From positions 1 through 9,732 of the forward strand of contig CANIBV010000059.1 of the NCBI GenBank assembly GCA_947466005.1: a stretch of DNA of 9,732 nucleotides, given 5' to 3'. The DNA comes from Spartobacteria bacterium (GTDB lineage: Bacteria > Verrucomicrobiota > Verrucomicrobiia > Chthoniobacterales > UBA6821). The notes under the pieces were generated by a model. It ran no database searches. It was not told the DNA's origin and worked only from the letters and a program-made list of their open reading frames with translations. Shown here in pieces: positions 1-6,197 of the stretch. Made by a program: the position numbers and the translations under genes. How positions within the stretch are numbered: the first letter of the stretch is position 1; every line of letters starts with the position of its first letter.

Positions 1-66
1 CATCAGAATGCCGCTGAATAAAATGAACCACCAGATTGTAAAAGAACTCTTTGTCTGCGGCATCAT
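1..66 (-). CDS. Probable N-terminus of a small membrane protein, cut by the window edge
   Basis: Reading leftward from two adjacent ATG codons (66-64 and 63-61) gives 22 open codons to base 1. The translation begins MMPQTKSS and continues with a strongly hydrophobic run, FTIWWFILFSGILM, which looks like a signal anchor or first membrane helix with one lysine in front of it. An in-frame stop lies upstream at 105-103, so the start must be close to here. The gene would follow the ABC-F gene on the same strand, 80 bases after its stop. I see no Shine-Dalgarno sequence directly ahead of the ATG pair. Too little is present to name a family; the call rests only on the hydrophobicity pattern and gene direction. 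Confidence 0.42.
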   Translation of the reverse strand, partial: MMPQTKSSFTIWWFILFSGILM

Positions 67-128
67 CTGGTCAATAGGAGGTGATTCCGTTGCATTAGCG
101 CCTTAGACAACTTCTCCAGGGGCATCAT
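63..128 (-). CDS. Possible 21-codon small ORF coupled to the next gene
   Basis: A short ORF opens at a double ATG (128-123) and ends with TGA at 65-63. It begins MMPLEKLSKALM and ends HLLLTR. Its stop overlaps the ATG of the putative membrane protein in an ATGA arrangement typical of translational coupling. About 12 bases upstream is GAGGTGAT (148-141), a good match to a ribosome-binding sequence, though spaced somewhat far from the start. The peptide resembles nothing I recognise. It could be a coupling or leader peptide, or chance; an ORF this short has little statistical weight alone. Confidence 0.2.
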   Translation of the reverse strand: MMPLEKLSKALMQRNHLLLTR

Positions 129-148
129 GTGTTTGGTGGCATCACCTC
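78..148. repeat. 8-bp inverted repeat bracketing the ABC-F 3' end and small ORF
   Basis: GAGGTGAT at 78-85 is the exact reverse complement of ATCACCTC at 141-148. In a minus-strand transcript, the copy at 148-141 (overlapping the ABC-F stop) is Shine-Dalgarno-like. The copy at 85-78 lies in ATCACCTCCT (85-76), which matches the 3' end of 16S rRNA, so it could pair with and hide the ribosome-binding sequence. The arms are 55 bases apart and only 8 bp long, so a chance match is quite possible. Confidence 0.3.
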
Positions 149-1754
149 ATGCCGTCAATGCGGCGCGCTCGTTATCGAGCCCCCCCACCTTCTCCAGGAA
201 GTCGTCATAGGTCCCGAGGTAGGGTGTGATTTTCCCAGAGTCCACATGGAGGACTTTGGTCGCCAGCTTCCGGATGAAGTGGACGTCGTGGCTGATGAAG
301 ACAAGCGTTCCCTCATAGGCTCCGAGTGCCATGATGAGTGACTCAACGGTGTGGATGTCGAGGTGGGTCGTCGGCTCGTCCATGAGGAGGAGGTTTGGCG
401 GATCGACGAGGAACTTTACAAGGTTGAGGCGCGTCTTCTCGCCGCCGCTGAGCACGGAGGTCTTCTTGTAGATGTCATCCTTGCGGAAGAGGAAGGAACC
501 AAGAATGCCTCGCGCGTCGTTCTCGGAGAGTTCACCGTTGGCGGCCTTGACCTCATCGAGGATCGACTTGTTTGGATCGAGTGTCGCGGCCCGGTGCTGA
601 CTGAAGTAGCCGATCTTGGCATTAGGTCCCTCGACGCGCTTTCCTTTCTGGAACTCAAGCTGGCCAGCGAGAATCTTGAGGAGCGTTGATTTGCCAGATC
701 CGTTGGGGCCGACAAGGACCGTCCGCTCTTCGCGTTCGATTGTCAGATCGAGGCCGGAGTAGACGGGTCGCTCCCCGTAGGCCATATGAATCCCATCAAG
801 GATCACGGCGCGTTGCCCGCCGCGGGGAGGCTGCGGGATCTGGAAGCGGAAGGGCTTACGGGGGGGGAGAGGCTTCTCGAGTTGGTCCATCCGCTCGATC
901 TGCTTGAGCTTACTCATCGCCTGGGAGGCCTTGGAGGCGACCTGACGGAAGCGGTCGTAGAATTCGCGGAGAGAGGAGATCTCCTTCTGCTGGTTCTTAT
1001 AGGCCGCATTCTGGCGCTCGTAGCGGGCTTCACGCTCCTCGAGGTAGGCGGTGTAGTTTCCGGAGTAGGAATGGAGGCGACTCTCCGAGATCTCGTACAC
1101 GGTCTCGATGATCTCGTCCATAAACTGGCGGTCGTGGGAGATGAGCAGGACGGCGCCGGGATAGGTTTTCAGGTAGTTCTGCAGCCAGAGGAGTGAGACG
1201 AGATCGAGGTGGTTCGTCGGTTCATCGAGCAGGAGAAGGTCGGGCTCCATCACGAGCAATCGTGCCAGATGGGCGCGCATGACCCAGCCTCCGCTGAGTT
1301 CCTTGGCCTTGCGCTCGAAGTCCTCCTGCTTGTAACCGAGGCCCCCCAGGATCTTCTTTGCCTTGGCCTCGACCTTCGCGTCGCTGAGGGCGGCATGCTT
1401 CGCGGAGGCTTCGCTGTACTCGGGCGTGTCGATGGTGCCGGCCTGCTCCAGTTCATGGAGGCGCTTCTCCAAGGCGGGGAGTTCCCCGGCGCGGCCGGTC
1501 GCCACGTCGAGAACTGTCTCCTCGCCCGTTGCCTCTCCCTCCTGGGCAAGGTGGCCGATCATCGTCCACTCATCGCGCTCGATGGTTCCGGCATCGGGCT
1601 CATCCTTCTTCAGGAGAAGCGAAAAAAGGGTCGATTTTCCCGCGCCATTGGGGCCGACTAACGCGACACGCTCGCCGTAGTTAACCTGCATGTCGGCTTC
1701 CTCGAAGAGGGTGCGGCCGCCGAGGGTTTTCTTGAGTTTCTTGATAGTCAGCAT
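147..1754 (-). CDS. ABC-F family ATP-binding protein (Uup/YheS-like)
   Basis: This 535-residue protein has two ABC ATPase domains and no membrane segment, the layout of ABC-F proteins, which act on ribosomes rather than as transporters. Domain 1 has Walker A GPNGAGKST (34-42), signature LSGGW (153-157), Walker B LLLLDE ending at E178 and switch H207. A charged, helical linker (about 236-300) follows, as in the family's P-site tRNA interaction motif. Domain 2 has Walker A GPNGSGKST (349-357), signature LSGGE (435-439), Walker B LLLMDE ending at E460 and H489. Both catalytic glutamates are present. The second box reads DEPTTHLD where many members have DEPTNHLD. I chose ATG 1754 because the ABC domain begins there (MLTIKKLKK); the frame stays open to 1853, but those 33 extra residues look non-coding. 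No Shine-Dalgarno sequence is evident. The substrate state, and whether it gives antibiotic resistance, cannot be read from sequence. Confidence 0.95.
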   Translation of the reverse strand: MLTIKKLKKTLGGRTLFEEADMQVNYGERVALVGPNGAGKSTLFSLLLKKDEPDAGTIERDEWTMIGHLAQEGEATGEETVLDVATGRAGELPALEKRLHELEQAGTIDTPEYSEASAKHAALSDAKVEAKAKKILGGLGYKQEDFERKAKELSGGWVMRAHLARLLVMEPDLLLLDEPTNHLDLVSLLWLQNYLKTYPGAVLLISHDRQFMDEIIETVYEISESRLHSYSGNYTAYLEEREARYERQNAAYKNQQKEISSLREFYDRFRQVASKASQAMSKLKQIERMDQLEKPLPPRKPFRFQIPQPPRGGQRAVILDGIHMAYGERPVYSGLDLTIEREERTVLVGPNGSGKSTLLKILAGQLEFQKGKRVEGPNAKIGYFSQHRAATLDPNKSILDEVKAANGELSENDARGILGSFLFRKDDIYKKTSVLSGGEKTRLNLVKFLVDPPNLLLMDEPTTHLDIHTVESLIMALGAYEGTLVFISHDVHFIRKLATKVLHVDSGKITPYLGTYDDFLEKVGGLDNERAALTA

Positions 1755-1888
1755 GGGAGATAGGGAAGGATGAAACTTGAGACCTGAATGGAAATCAGGG
1801 ATGGAAGATCGGCAATAGGGAAGATAAACTTGGAATGGGGTGCAGTTCGGCAATGGCTTTCTGACCTAACAGCCTAACACTCTTGAGT

Positions 1889-3832
1889 CTAAACGCCTGC
1901 AGGAATCGCTTGAAGCGATTCCTGCACTGCGGAAGCCACCATTTCCGGGGTGATTTCCTTCATGCAGCGAAAGTCGATGGGGCATTCACGCAGGAAGCAA
2001 GGGCTACACTCCACCTTGCGGCGGAGGACCTGATGGGGAGGGGTGGTCTTGCCGCCGAGATGCCCGGGCCCGGTAAGGGTCGGCTCGGTGGAGCCAAAAA
2101 TCGCGACAACGGGTACGCCCAGGAGGTCGGCCAGATGCATGGTTCCGGTATCGTTGGTGAGGAGGAGGCTGAAGCCCTTCAGTTGCTGGATGAGCTCAGG
2201 CAGGGTGGTCTTGCCGCAGAGGTTCTCGACTTTGCCGGGGAAGCTCCCGGAAAGGTGTTCCCCCAAGGGGGCTTCCTTCGCCGTGCCGACGATGACCCAG
2301 GTGAGGTCGTGATCCCGCGAGATCTTCTCCATCACCATGCGGTAGCGCTGGATCAGCCAGCGTTTTGCCGGGCCGTATTCCGCTCCGGGGCAGAGGCCGA
2401 TCCTGACCGGTCCGCTCGGGAGAGTGCGTGGCACGGGCGGTTGGGGCTCCGGAGCTCCGAGTAGTCTCACCATGGAGAGGAGTTCGTCGGCCTGATGCAC
2501 GGTCGGGTGGAGTTGGCGCTTCAGGTGCATCCTCTGGTTGATGAGTCGCCCGCCCTTATGGATCTCCCTGCCGAGGCGGCGCGGTATACCCGCGAACCAG
2601 ACCTCGAGGGCGCTGCGAACGGAATTTGGAAGCAGGAGGGCGACATCGTAAGGGGTATGGGAGGAGTTCGATGACTTGATGAGGCGGGCCACCTTCCAGG
2701 GGGAGGATTTTGCCGGAATCTCGATGATGGCGTCGACCTCGGGGAGTTCGCGCCAAAGAGGGGCCAGATTAGCCGGCGAGAGGATGGTAAGGCGAAGGTC
2801 GGGGCGCCCCGCCTTGATGGCGCGGAGGGAGGGTGCTGCCATGCAGGCGTCGCCGAGCCAGTTGGGGGACCGGACGAGAATGTTGAACGGCTGGAGATCC
2901 GAGGGGTTCGTCCCGGGAGGGAGATAGATGCCCCGCTTCACGTCGTTGAGCAGGAAGTTGGGGTGAGGGGTCTTCCAGCGGTTATGAACCCAGAACCAGT
3001 CGGAGGGGGAACGTCGGATCTCCTGTTCGAGGAGCGCATTCAGTTTCATCGCGATCTCTTCGGTGGTAAGGCCCTCGGTCGGGATCGGATCGCTGGTGTG
3101 CAGAACCCATCGGGCCAAGCCCACGGTTCTTACCGTGGCCTGAACAAGCAGGGAGCCGGTGCGCTGGGCGAGGCTTGCTGCCAGGGGTGAGGTGGAGGCG
3201 AGCTTGCCGAAGAGGGGCATCCAGATTCCGGCATTCCCCGCGTGCTGATCGGTCAGGACGCCGACAGCACCTCCCTCCTTGAGCATTGTCACGGCTGCCT
3301 GCATCTCCTTCTTTCGGTCGAAGGTGTGCACCCCGCGGCTGCGGCGATCCCCGTTGACCAGATCATCCATGAGGGGGTTGCGGAGGGCCTGATAAATGCA
3401 GCCCGCCGGTCGGGGCTGGATGGATTCCCCAATCTGAGCGTTGATCTCCCAGTTGCCTGAGTGGCTGAGGGCGATCACGGTTCCTTGATCGTCGGCCTTT
3501 TTCCCGATGACCCAGTCTATCCAGTTCTCTTCCTTCTCCATACTGAGTCTGGAGCGAAGCTGCTTCATGCTCATGGCCGGAATCTTGATGGAGCTGACGA
3601 TGTTGGCTCCAAGGTTCAGGAAATGCTTCAGCGTGATGGAGGCGGCTTCGCGTTCCGAAAGGGTGGGGCCGAAGGCGATGCGGAGATTCTGTTTGGAGAG
3701 ACGGCGGTAGCGGGGCAGAATCATCCAGACAAGTAGTCCGACCAGCTGACCCAGCACGAAACAAACCGTGATGGGCAGCAGTCGGATGAATGTCACAAGA
3801 CACAGAGCCAGCAGATAAATCAGACGATCCAT
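1889..3832 (-). CDS. Fused lipid A-type acyltransferase and ADP-heptose:LPS heptosyltransferase
   Basis: This 647-residue protein joins two lipopolysaccharide enzymes. Residues about 4-38 form a membrane anchor. Residues about 40-290 match the LpxL/HtrB acyltransferase family: the catalytic HX4E motif HSGNWE (124-129), TDQHAGNAGIW (194-204), LFGKLAST (207-214) and DWFWVHNRWK (278-287). After a linker of about 30 residues, residues about 317-640 match WaaF/RfaF heptosyltransferase (GT9): ILVRSPNWLGDA (318-329, with D328 where the catalytic Asp is expected), CPGAEYGPAKRW (481-492), NDTGTMHLA (560-568) and the cysteine cluster C609, C612, C617, C623. These enzymes normally come from separate genes; both act at the cytoplasmic face of the inner membrane, the first adding acyl chains to lipid A and the second adding heptose to the core. 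The start at 3832 places the anchor at the N-terminus; the frame is open to 3970, but that extension would be antisense to purK. No Shine-Dalgarno sequence is evident. Confidence 0.92.
   Translation of the reverse strand: MDRLIYLLALCLVTFIRLLPITVCFVLGQLVGLLVWMILPRYRRLSKQNLRIAFGPTLSEREAASITLKHFLNLGANIVSSIKIPAMSMKQLRSRLSMEKEENWIDWVIGKKADDQGTVIALSHSGNWEINAQIGESIQPRPAGCIYQALRNPLMDDLVNGDRRSRGVHTFDRKKEMQAAVTMLKEGGAVGVLTDQHAGNAGIWMPLFGKLASTSPLAASLAQRTGSLLVQATVRTVGLARWVLHTSDPIPTEGLTTEEIAMKLNALLEQEIRRSPSDWFWVHNRWKTPHPNFLLNDVKRGIYLPPGTNPSDLQPFNILVRSPNWLGDACMAAPSLRAIKAGRPDLRLTILSPANLAPLWRELPEVDAIIEIPAKSSPWKVARLIKSSNSSHTPYDVALLLPNSVRSALEVWFAGIPRRLGREIHKGGRLINQRMHLKRQLHPTVHQADELLSMVRLLGAPEPQPPVPRTLPSGPVRIGLCPGAEYGPAKRWLIQRYRMVMEKISRDHDLTWVIVGTAKEAPLGEHLSGSFPGKVENLCGKTTLPELIQQLKGFSLLLTNDTGTMHLADLLGVPVVAIFGSTEPTLTGPGHLGGKTTPPHQVLRRKVECSPCFLRECPIDFRCMKEITPEMVASAVQESLQAIPAGV
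1898..1926. repeat. Perfect 29-base palindrome in the end of the fusion gene
   Basis: Arms TGCAGGAATCGCTT (1898-1911) and AAGCGATTCCTGCA (1913-1926) are exact reverse complements around a single central base at 1912. The element encodes residues Q-E-S-L-Q-A-I-P-A just before the stop of the acyltransferase-heptosyltransferase gene. In RNA it would fold into a strong hairpin with a tiny loop. No T-rich tract follows on either strand, so it is not a classic intrinsic terminator. It could stabilise the 3' end, slow transcription before the ABC-F gene, or bind a protein. Confidence 0.6.
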
Positions 3833-3833
3833 G
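3830..3833. promoter_or_regulatory. Divergent start junction: two ATGs overlapping in CATG
   Basis: The plus-strand ATG of purK occupies 3831-3833 and the minus-strand ATG of the fusion gene occupies 3832-3830. No non-coding DNA lies between the two genes, so each promoter must lie in the other gene's 5' coding sequence. GATAAA at 3814-3819 could serve as a -10 box for purK, giving a nearly leaderless message, but I find no matching -35 box. Neither start has a visible Shine-Dalgarno sequence. Confidence 0.55.
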
Positions 3834-5039
3834 AGCAAAATCGAAGGCAGCAACGATAACCGGGCCTCCGCGGCTTCGGAAGGGAAATTCCCCCCTGTTT
3901 TTTTACCCGGAGCAACGATCGGCATTTTGGGAAGCGGCCAACTCGGCCAGATGTCCGCCATGGCGGCCAAGAGCCTAGGCTATAAAGTGGCCGTCTACGA
4001 TGAGTCGCCGGGTGGGCCGGCCTGCTCCTCTGCGGATCTGGTCTTCACTGCCCCCTTTGACGATCTCGCTGAGTTGGCCCGTTTTGCTGCCGCCGTCGAT
4101 CTCGTGACTGTGGAGTTCGAGAACATACCGGTCGGCGCGCTGGAGTTCCTTGAGGTGAAGGTGCCCGTCCGCCCCTCGGCGACCGTGGTGCGCACCTGTC
4201 AGGATCGGGTGCTGGAGAAGGAGTTTCTCTCTGGAAACGGCTTTCCCGTCGTCCCCTTCCGGGTGATCACTTCCGCTGCCGAGCTTGCCTCCGGACTCTC
4301 GGCCCTGAACGCCCCGTCGATTCTTAAGACTGCCGCCCTTGGGTACGACGGGAAGGGGCAGATTTCGTTAACTCCCGGGGATGACGCCGAGGATGCCTGG
4401 GTGAGGCTTGGAGCCCCCCGAGCCGTACTCGAGCAGCGGATCGCTTTTGCCTCCGAAGTCTCTGTGATTTGCGCCCGGACACCCCGTGGTGAGACGCGCT
4501 GTTTTCCGGTGCAGACCAATGTCCATCATGGAGGCATCCTAGATGTCACATCCGTACCGGCCGAGGTTGAACCTGCCGTGGCCGACAAGGCTCAGGCAAT
4601 CACTTCTGCCATCGCGGGGAAGCTGGGCGTGGTGGGTCTGATCACCGCAGAGTTCTTTGTGCTTCCAGCCAGTGAAAACGGGGGAGGGCTGATCGTGAAC
4701 GAGCTCGCCCCGCGCCCGCATAACTCCGGCCATCACTCGATGGAGACCACGGTGACGAGTCAGTTCGCCCAGCACATCCGTGCCGTGTGCGGGTTGCCGC
4801 TCGGACCGGTGGAGCTCCGCTCCCCCGGCGTGATGATCAATCTGCTCGGTGATCTCTGGCAGGGAGGGGAGCCTGACTGGGAGCTTCTCCTGCGTGAGCC
4901 CCGCCTCTTCCTCCACCTTTACGGCAAGTGTGATCCGAAAGCCGGTCGCAAGATGGGGCACTTCACCCTGTTGGGGGAGACCCCGGATTCTATTCGCCGC
5001 CGTGCGCTCGAACTCAGGGATCAGATGATCCGCTCGTAA
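3831..5039 (+). CDS. purK: 5-(carboxyamino)imidazole ribonucleotide synthase (PurK)
   Basis: PurK is the ATP-grasp enzyme that makes N5-carboxyaminoimidazole ribonucleotide from AIR, bicarbonate and ATP in purine synthesis; PurE then uses the product. The 402-residue protein shows the N-terminal nucleotide-binding fold GILGSGQLGQM (31-41), VTVEFENIP (92-100), the glycine-rich ATP-grasp loop GYDGKGQ (171-177), NELAPRPHNSGHH (290-302) and the C-terminal HLYGK/GRKMGH region (362-377). Most family members begin close to the TIGILG strand; this one carries about 28 extra N-terminal residues rich in Ser, Ala and Pro. An in-frame TAA lies at 3816-3818, and no other ATG, GTG or TTG occurs before the nucleotide-binding motif, so ATG 3831 is the only ordinary start. 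The start overlaps that of the divergent fusion gene. No purE lies within the window. Confidence 0.95.
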   Translation: MSKIEGSNDNRASAASEGKFPPVFLPGATIGILGSGQLGQMSAMAAKSLGYKVAVYDESPGGPACSSADLVFTAPFDDLAELARFAAAVDLVTVEFENIPVGALEFLEVKVPVRPSATVVRTCQDRVLEKEFLSGNGFPVVPFRVITSAAELASGLSALNAPSILKTAALGYDGKGQISLTPGDDAEDAWVRLGAPRAVLEQRIAFASEVSVICARTPRGETRCFPVQTNVHHGGILDVTSVPAEVEPAVADKAQAITSAIAGKLGVVGLITAEFFVLPASENGGGLIVNELAPRPHNSGHHSMETTVTSQFAQHIRAVCGLPLGPVELRSPGVMINLLGDLWQGGEPDWELLLREPRLFLHLYGKCDPKAGRKMGHFTLLGETPDSIRRRALELRDQMIRS

Positions 5040-5160
5040 CTTTTCATGCAAAAATTTGAACAGAGCGGCTTCCTGCTTGTCTGAAAGTCTGAGGCCGCGT
5101 ATCGGGAACAGACATTTTTGAAACCAGCAACCATCATACAGAAAAATTGAAGCAGACTTT
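5040..5160 (+). promoter_or_regulatory. purK-moxR spacer with overlapping hairpins, probable operon promoter region
   Basis: This 121-base spacer is more AT-rich than the flanking genes and is the natural place for a promoter of the moxR operon, but I cannot define convincing -35/-10 boxes; TTGAAA at 5118-5123 has no well-spaced partner. Two inverted repeats overlap and so exclude each other: GCGGCTT (5065-5071) with AGGCCGC (5092-5098, one G-T pair), and TGTCTG (5078-5083) with CAGACA (5109-5114), the latter followed by five Ts. The second could be a weak terminator for purK. GTCTGA is also directly repeated at 5079-5084 and 5087-5092. Confidence 0.3.
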
Positions 5161-6150
5161 ATGAATCCATCCGTCCAAGAACTCGATCGCCGTGTAGAAG
5201 AAGCCAGCACATGGGTGAAGCCCCTGACGCAGGAAATGGGTCGCGTCATCATCGGCCAACAGGGCCTCGTGCGCAGCCTTCTGATCGGCCTCCTCGGAAA
5301 TGGCCACGTCTTGTTGGAAGGTGTCCCCGGCCTCGCCAAGACGCTCACCGTCCGCACGCTTTCCTCCTGCATCCATGCGGACTTCGCCCGCATTCAGTTC
5401 ACGCCCGACCTGCTGCCTGCCGATCTCGTCGGCACCCTGATCTACAATCCCCGCGAGGGAGCCTTCAGCACCCGGAAGGGGCCGGTTTTCGCCAACCTGA
5501 TCCTGGCCGATGAGATCAACCGCGCCCCCGCAAAGGTACAGAGCGCGCTGCTCGAGGCGATGCAGGAGCGTCAGGTCACGATTGGAGAGGAGACCTTCAA
5601 GCTGCCTGATCCCTTCCTGGTGCTTGCCACCCAGAACCCGCTTGAGCAGGAGGGGACCTACCCTCTTCCCGAGGCCCAGCTCGATCGCTTCATGCTCAAG
5701 GTGGTGGTCGGTTACCCGACCCGCAGCGAGGAGCGTTCGATCCTTGATTCGATGGCGACTTCGTCACCGCGCCTCTCCGTGGATCCCCTGGTCACCAAGG
5801 AGCAGATCCTGGAGGCCCGTAACGTGGTCAACGCCATCTACGTTGATGACCGAGTGAAGGACTACATCGTCGACCTTGTCTGGGCCACCCGTGAACCGGC
5901 CAACTACAACCTCAAACTGGATGGCCTGATCCGCTACGGAGCCTCGCCCCGCGCAACCATTTACCTCACGCTGGCCGCTAAAGCACACGCCTTCCTGAAC
6001 GGCCGGGGCTACGTTACCCCGCATGATGTGAAGTCGATCGGTCTGGAGGTGCTGCGCCACCGCATCGCCGTTAGTTACGAGGCCGAGGCGGAGTCAATCT
6101 CTCCGGAGGAGATCGTGCGGCGCGTCTTTGAGGGGATGCCGGTTCCCTGA
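5161..6150 (+). CDS. moxR: MoxR-family AAA+ ATPase
   Basis: This is a 329-residue, full-length MoxR ATPase. Visible motifs are Walker A GVPGLAKT (54-61, the form typical of MoxR), Walker B LILADEIN (113-120), sensor 1 ATQNP (156-160), LDRF with the probable arginine finger R176, and sensor 2 GASPRA (260-265). The stretch LLEAMQERQVTIG (130-142) is also a family hallmark. MoxR proteins are thought to act as chaperones that mature or remodel von Willebrand A-domain proteins encoded next to them. Here it heads a plus-strand cluster with a DUF58 gene, a one-helix membrane protein gene, batA and batB, so those products are its likely clients. The ATG at 5161 gives a normal N-terminus; no clear Shine-Dalgarno sequence precedes it. 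The protein is predicted cytoplasmic, with no signal peptide or membrane helix. Confidence 0.96.
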   Translation: MNPSVQELDRRVEEASTWVKPLTQEMGRVIIGQQGLVRSLLIGLLGNGHVLLEGVPGLAKTLTVRTLSSCIHADFARIQFTPDLLPADLVGTLIYNPREGAFSTRKGPVFANLILADEINRAPAKVQSALLEAMQERQVTIGEETFKLPDPFLVLATQNPLEQEGTYPLPEAQLDRFMLKVVVGYPTRSEERSILDSMATSSPRLSVDPLVTKEQILEARNVVNAIYVDDRVKDYIVDLVWATREPANYNLKLDGLIRYGASPRATIYLTLAAKAHAFLNGRGYVTPHDVKSIGLEVLRHRIAVSYEAEAESISPEEIVRRVFEGMPVP

Positions 6151-6161
6151 GTGTGAGACCA

Positions 6162-6195
6162 AGGGTATTGCCCTGACCTCCGTCAGAATATTCTG
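6162..6195 (+). repeat. Chain of short inverted repeats between moxR and the DUF58 gene
   Basis: The 47-base spacer holds three adjacent symmetric elements: AGGG/CCCT (6162-6174, 5-base loop), CTGAC/GTCAG (6173-6186, 4-base loop) and the perfect palindrome CAGAATATTCTG (6184-6195). The last ends two bases before the ATG at 6198, where a Shine-Dalgarno sequence would normally be. They may form an RNA structure or a protein-binding site that tunes expression of the downstream genes. Confidence 0.4.
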
Positions 6196-6197
6196 TA

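Noticed and set aside
76..85. AGGAGGTGAT on the plus strand as a ribosome-binding site, or its complement as the end of a 16S rRNA gene
   Set aside because: The following plus-strand frame stops after a few codons, and the sequence before the complementary string does not resemble the 16S rRNA 3' region.
1209..1661. 150-codon plus-strand ORF inside the ABC-F gene
   Set aside because: It is antisense to the first ATPase domain with Walker and signature motifs; no independent support.
1755..1853. Upstream start for the ABC-F protein, adding 33 residues
   Set aside because: The extra residues do not resemble ABC-F N-termini, and the ABC fold begins directly at ATG 1754.
3833..3970. Upstream start for the acyltransferase fusion, adding 46 residues
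   Set aside because: The extension would be antisense to the nucleotide-binding region of purK, and the membrane anchor begins right after ATG 3832.
4539..5393. 284-codon minus-strand ORF over the end of purK and the start of moxR
   Set aside because: It is antisense to two well-supported genes and shows no family motif; long antisense frames are common in GC-rich coding DNA.
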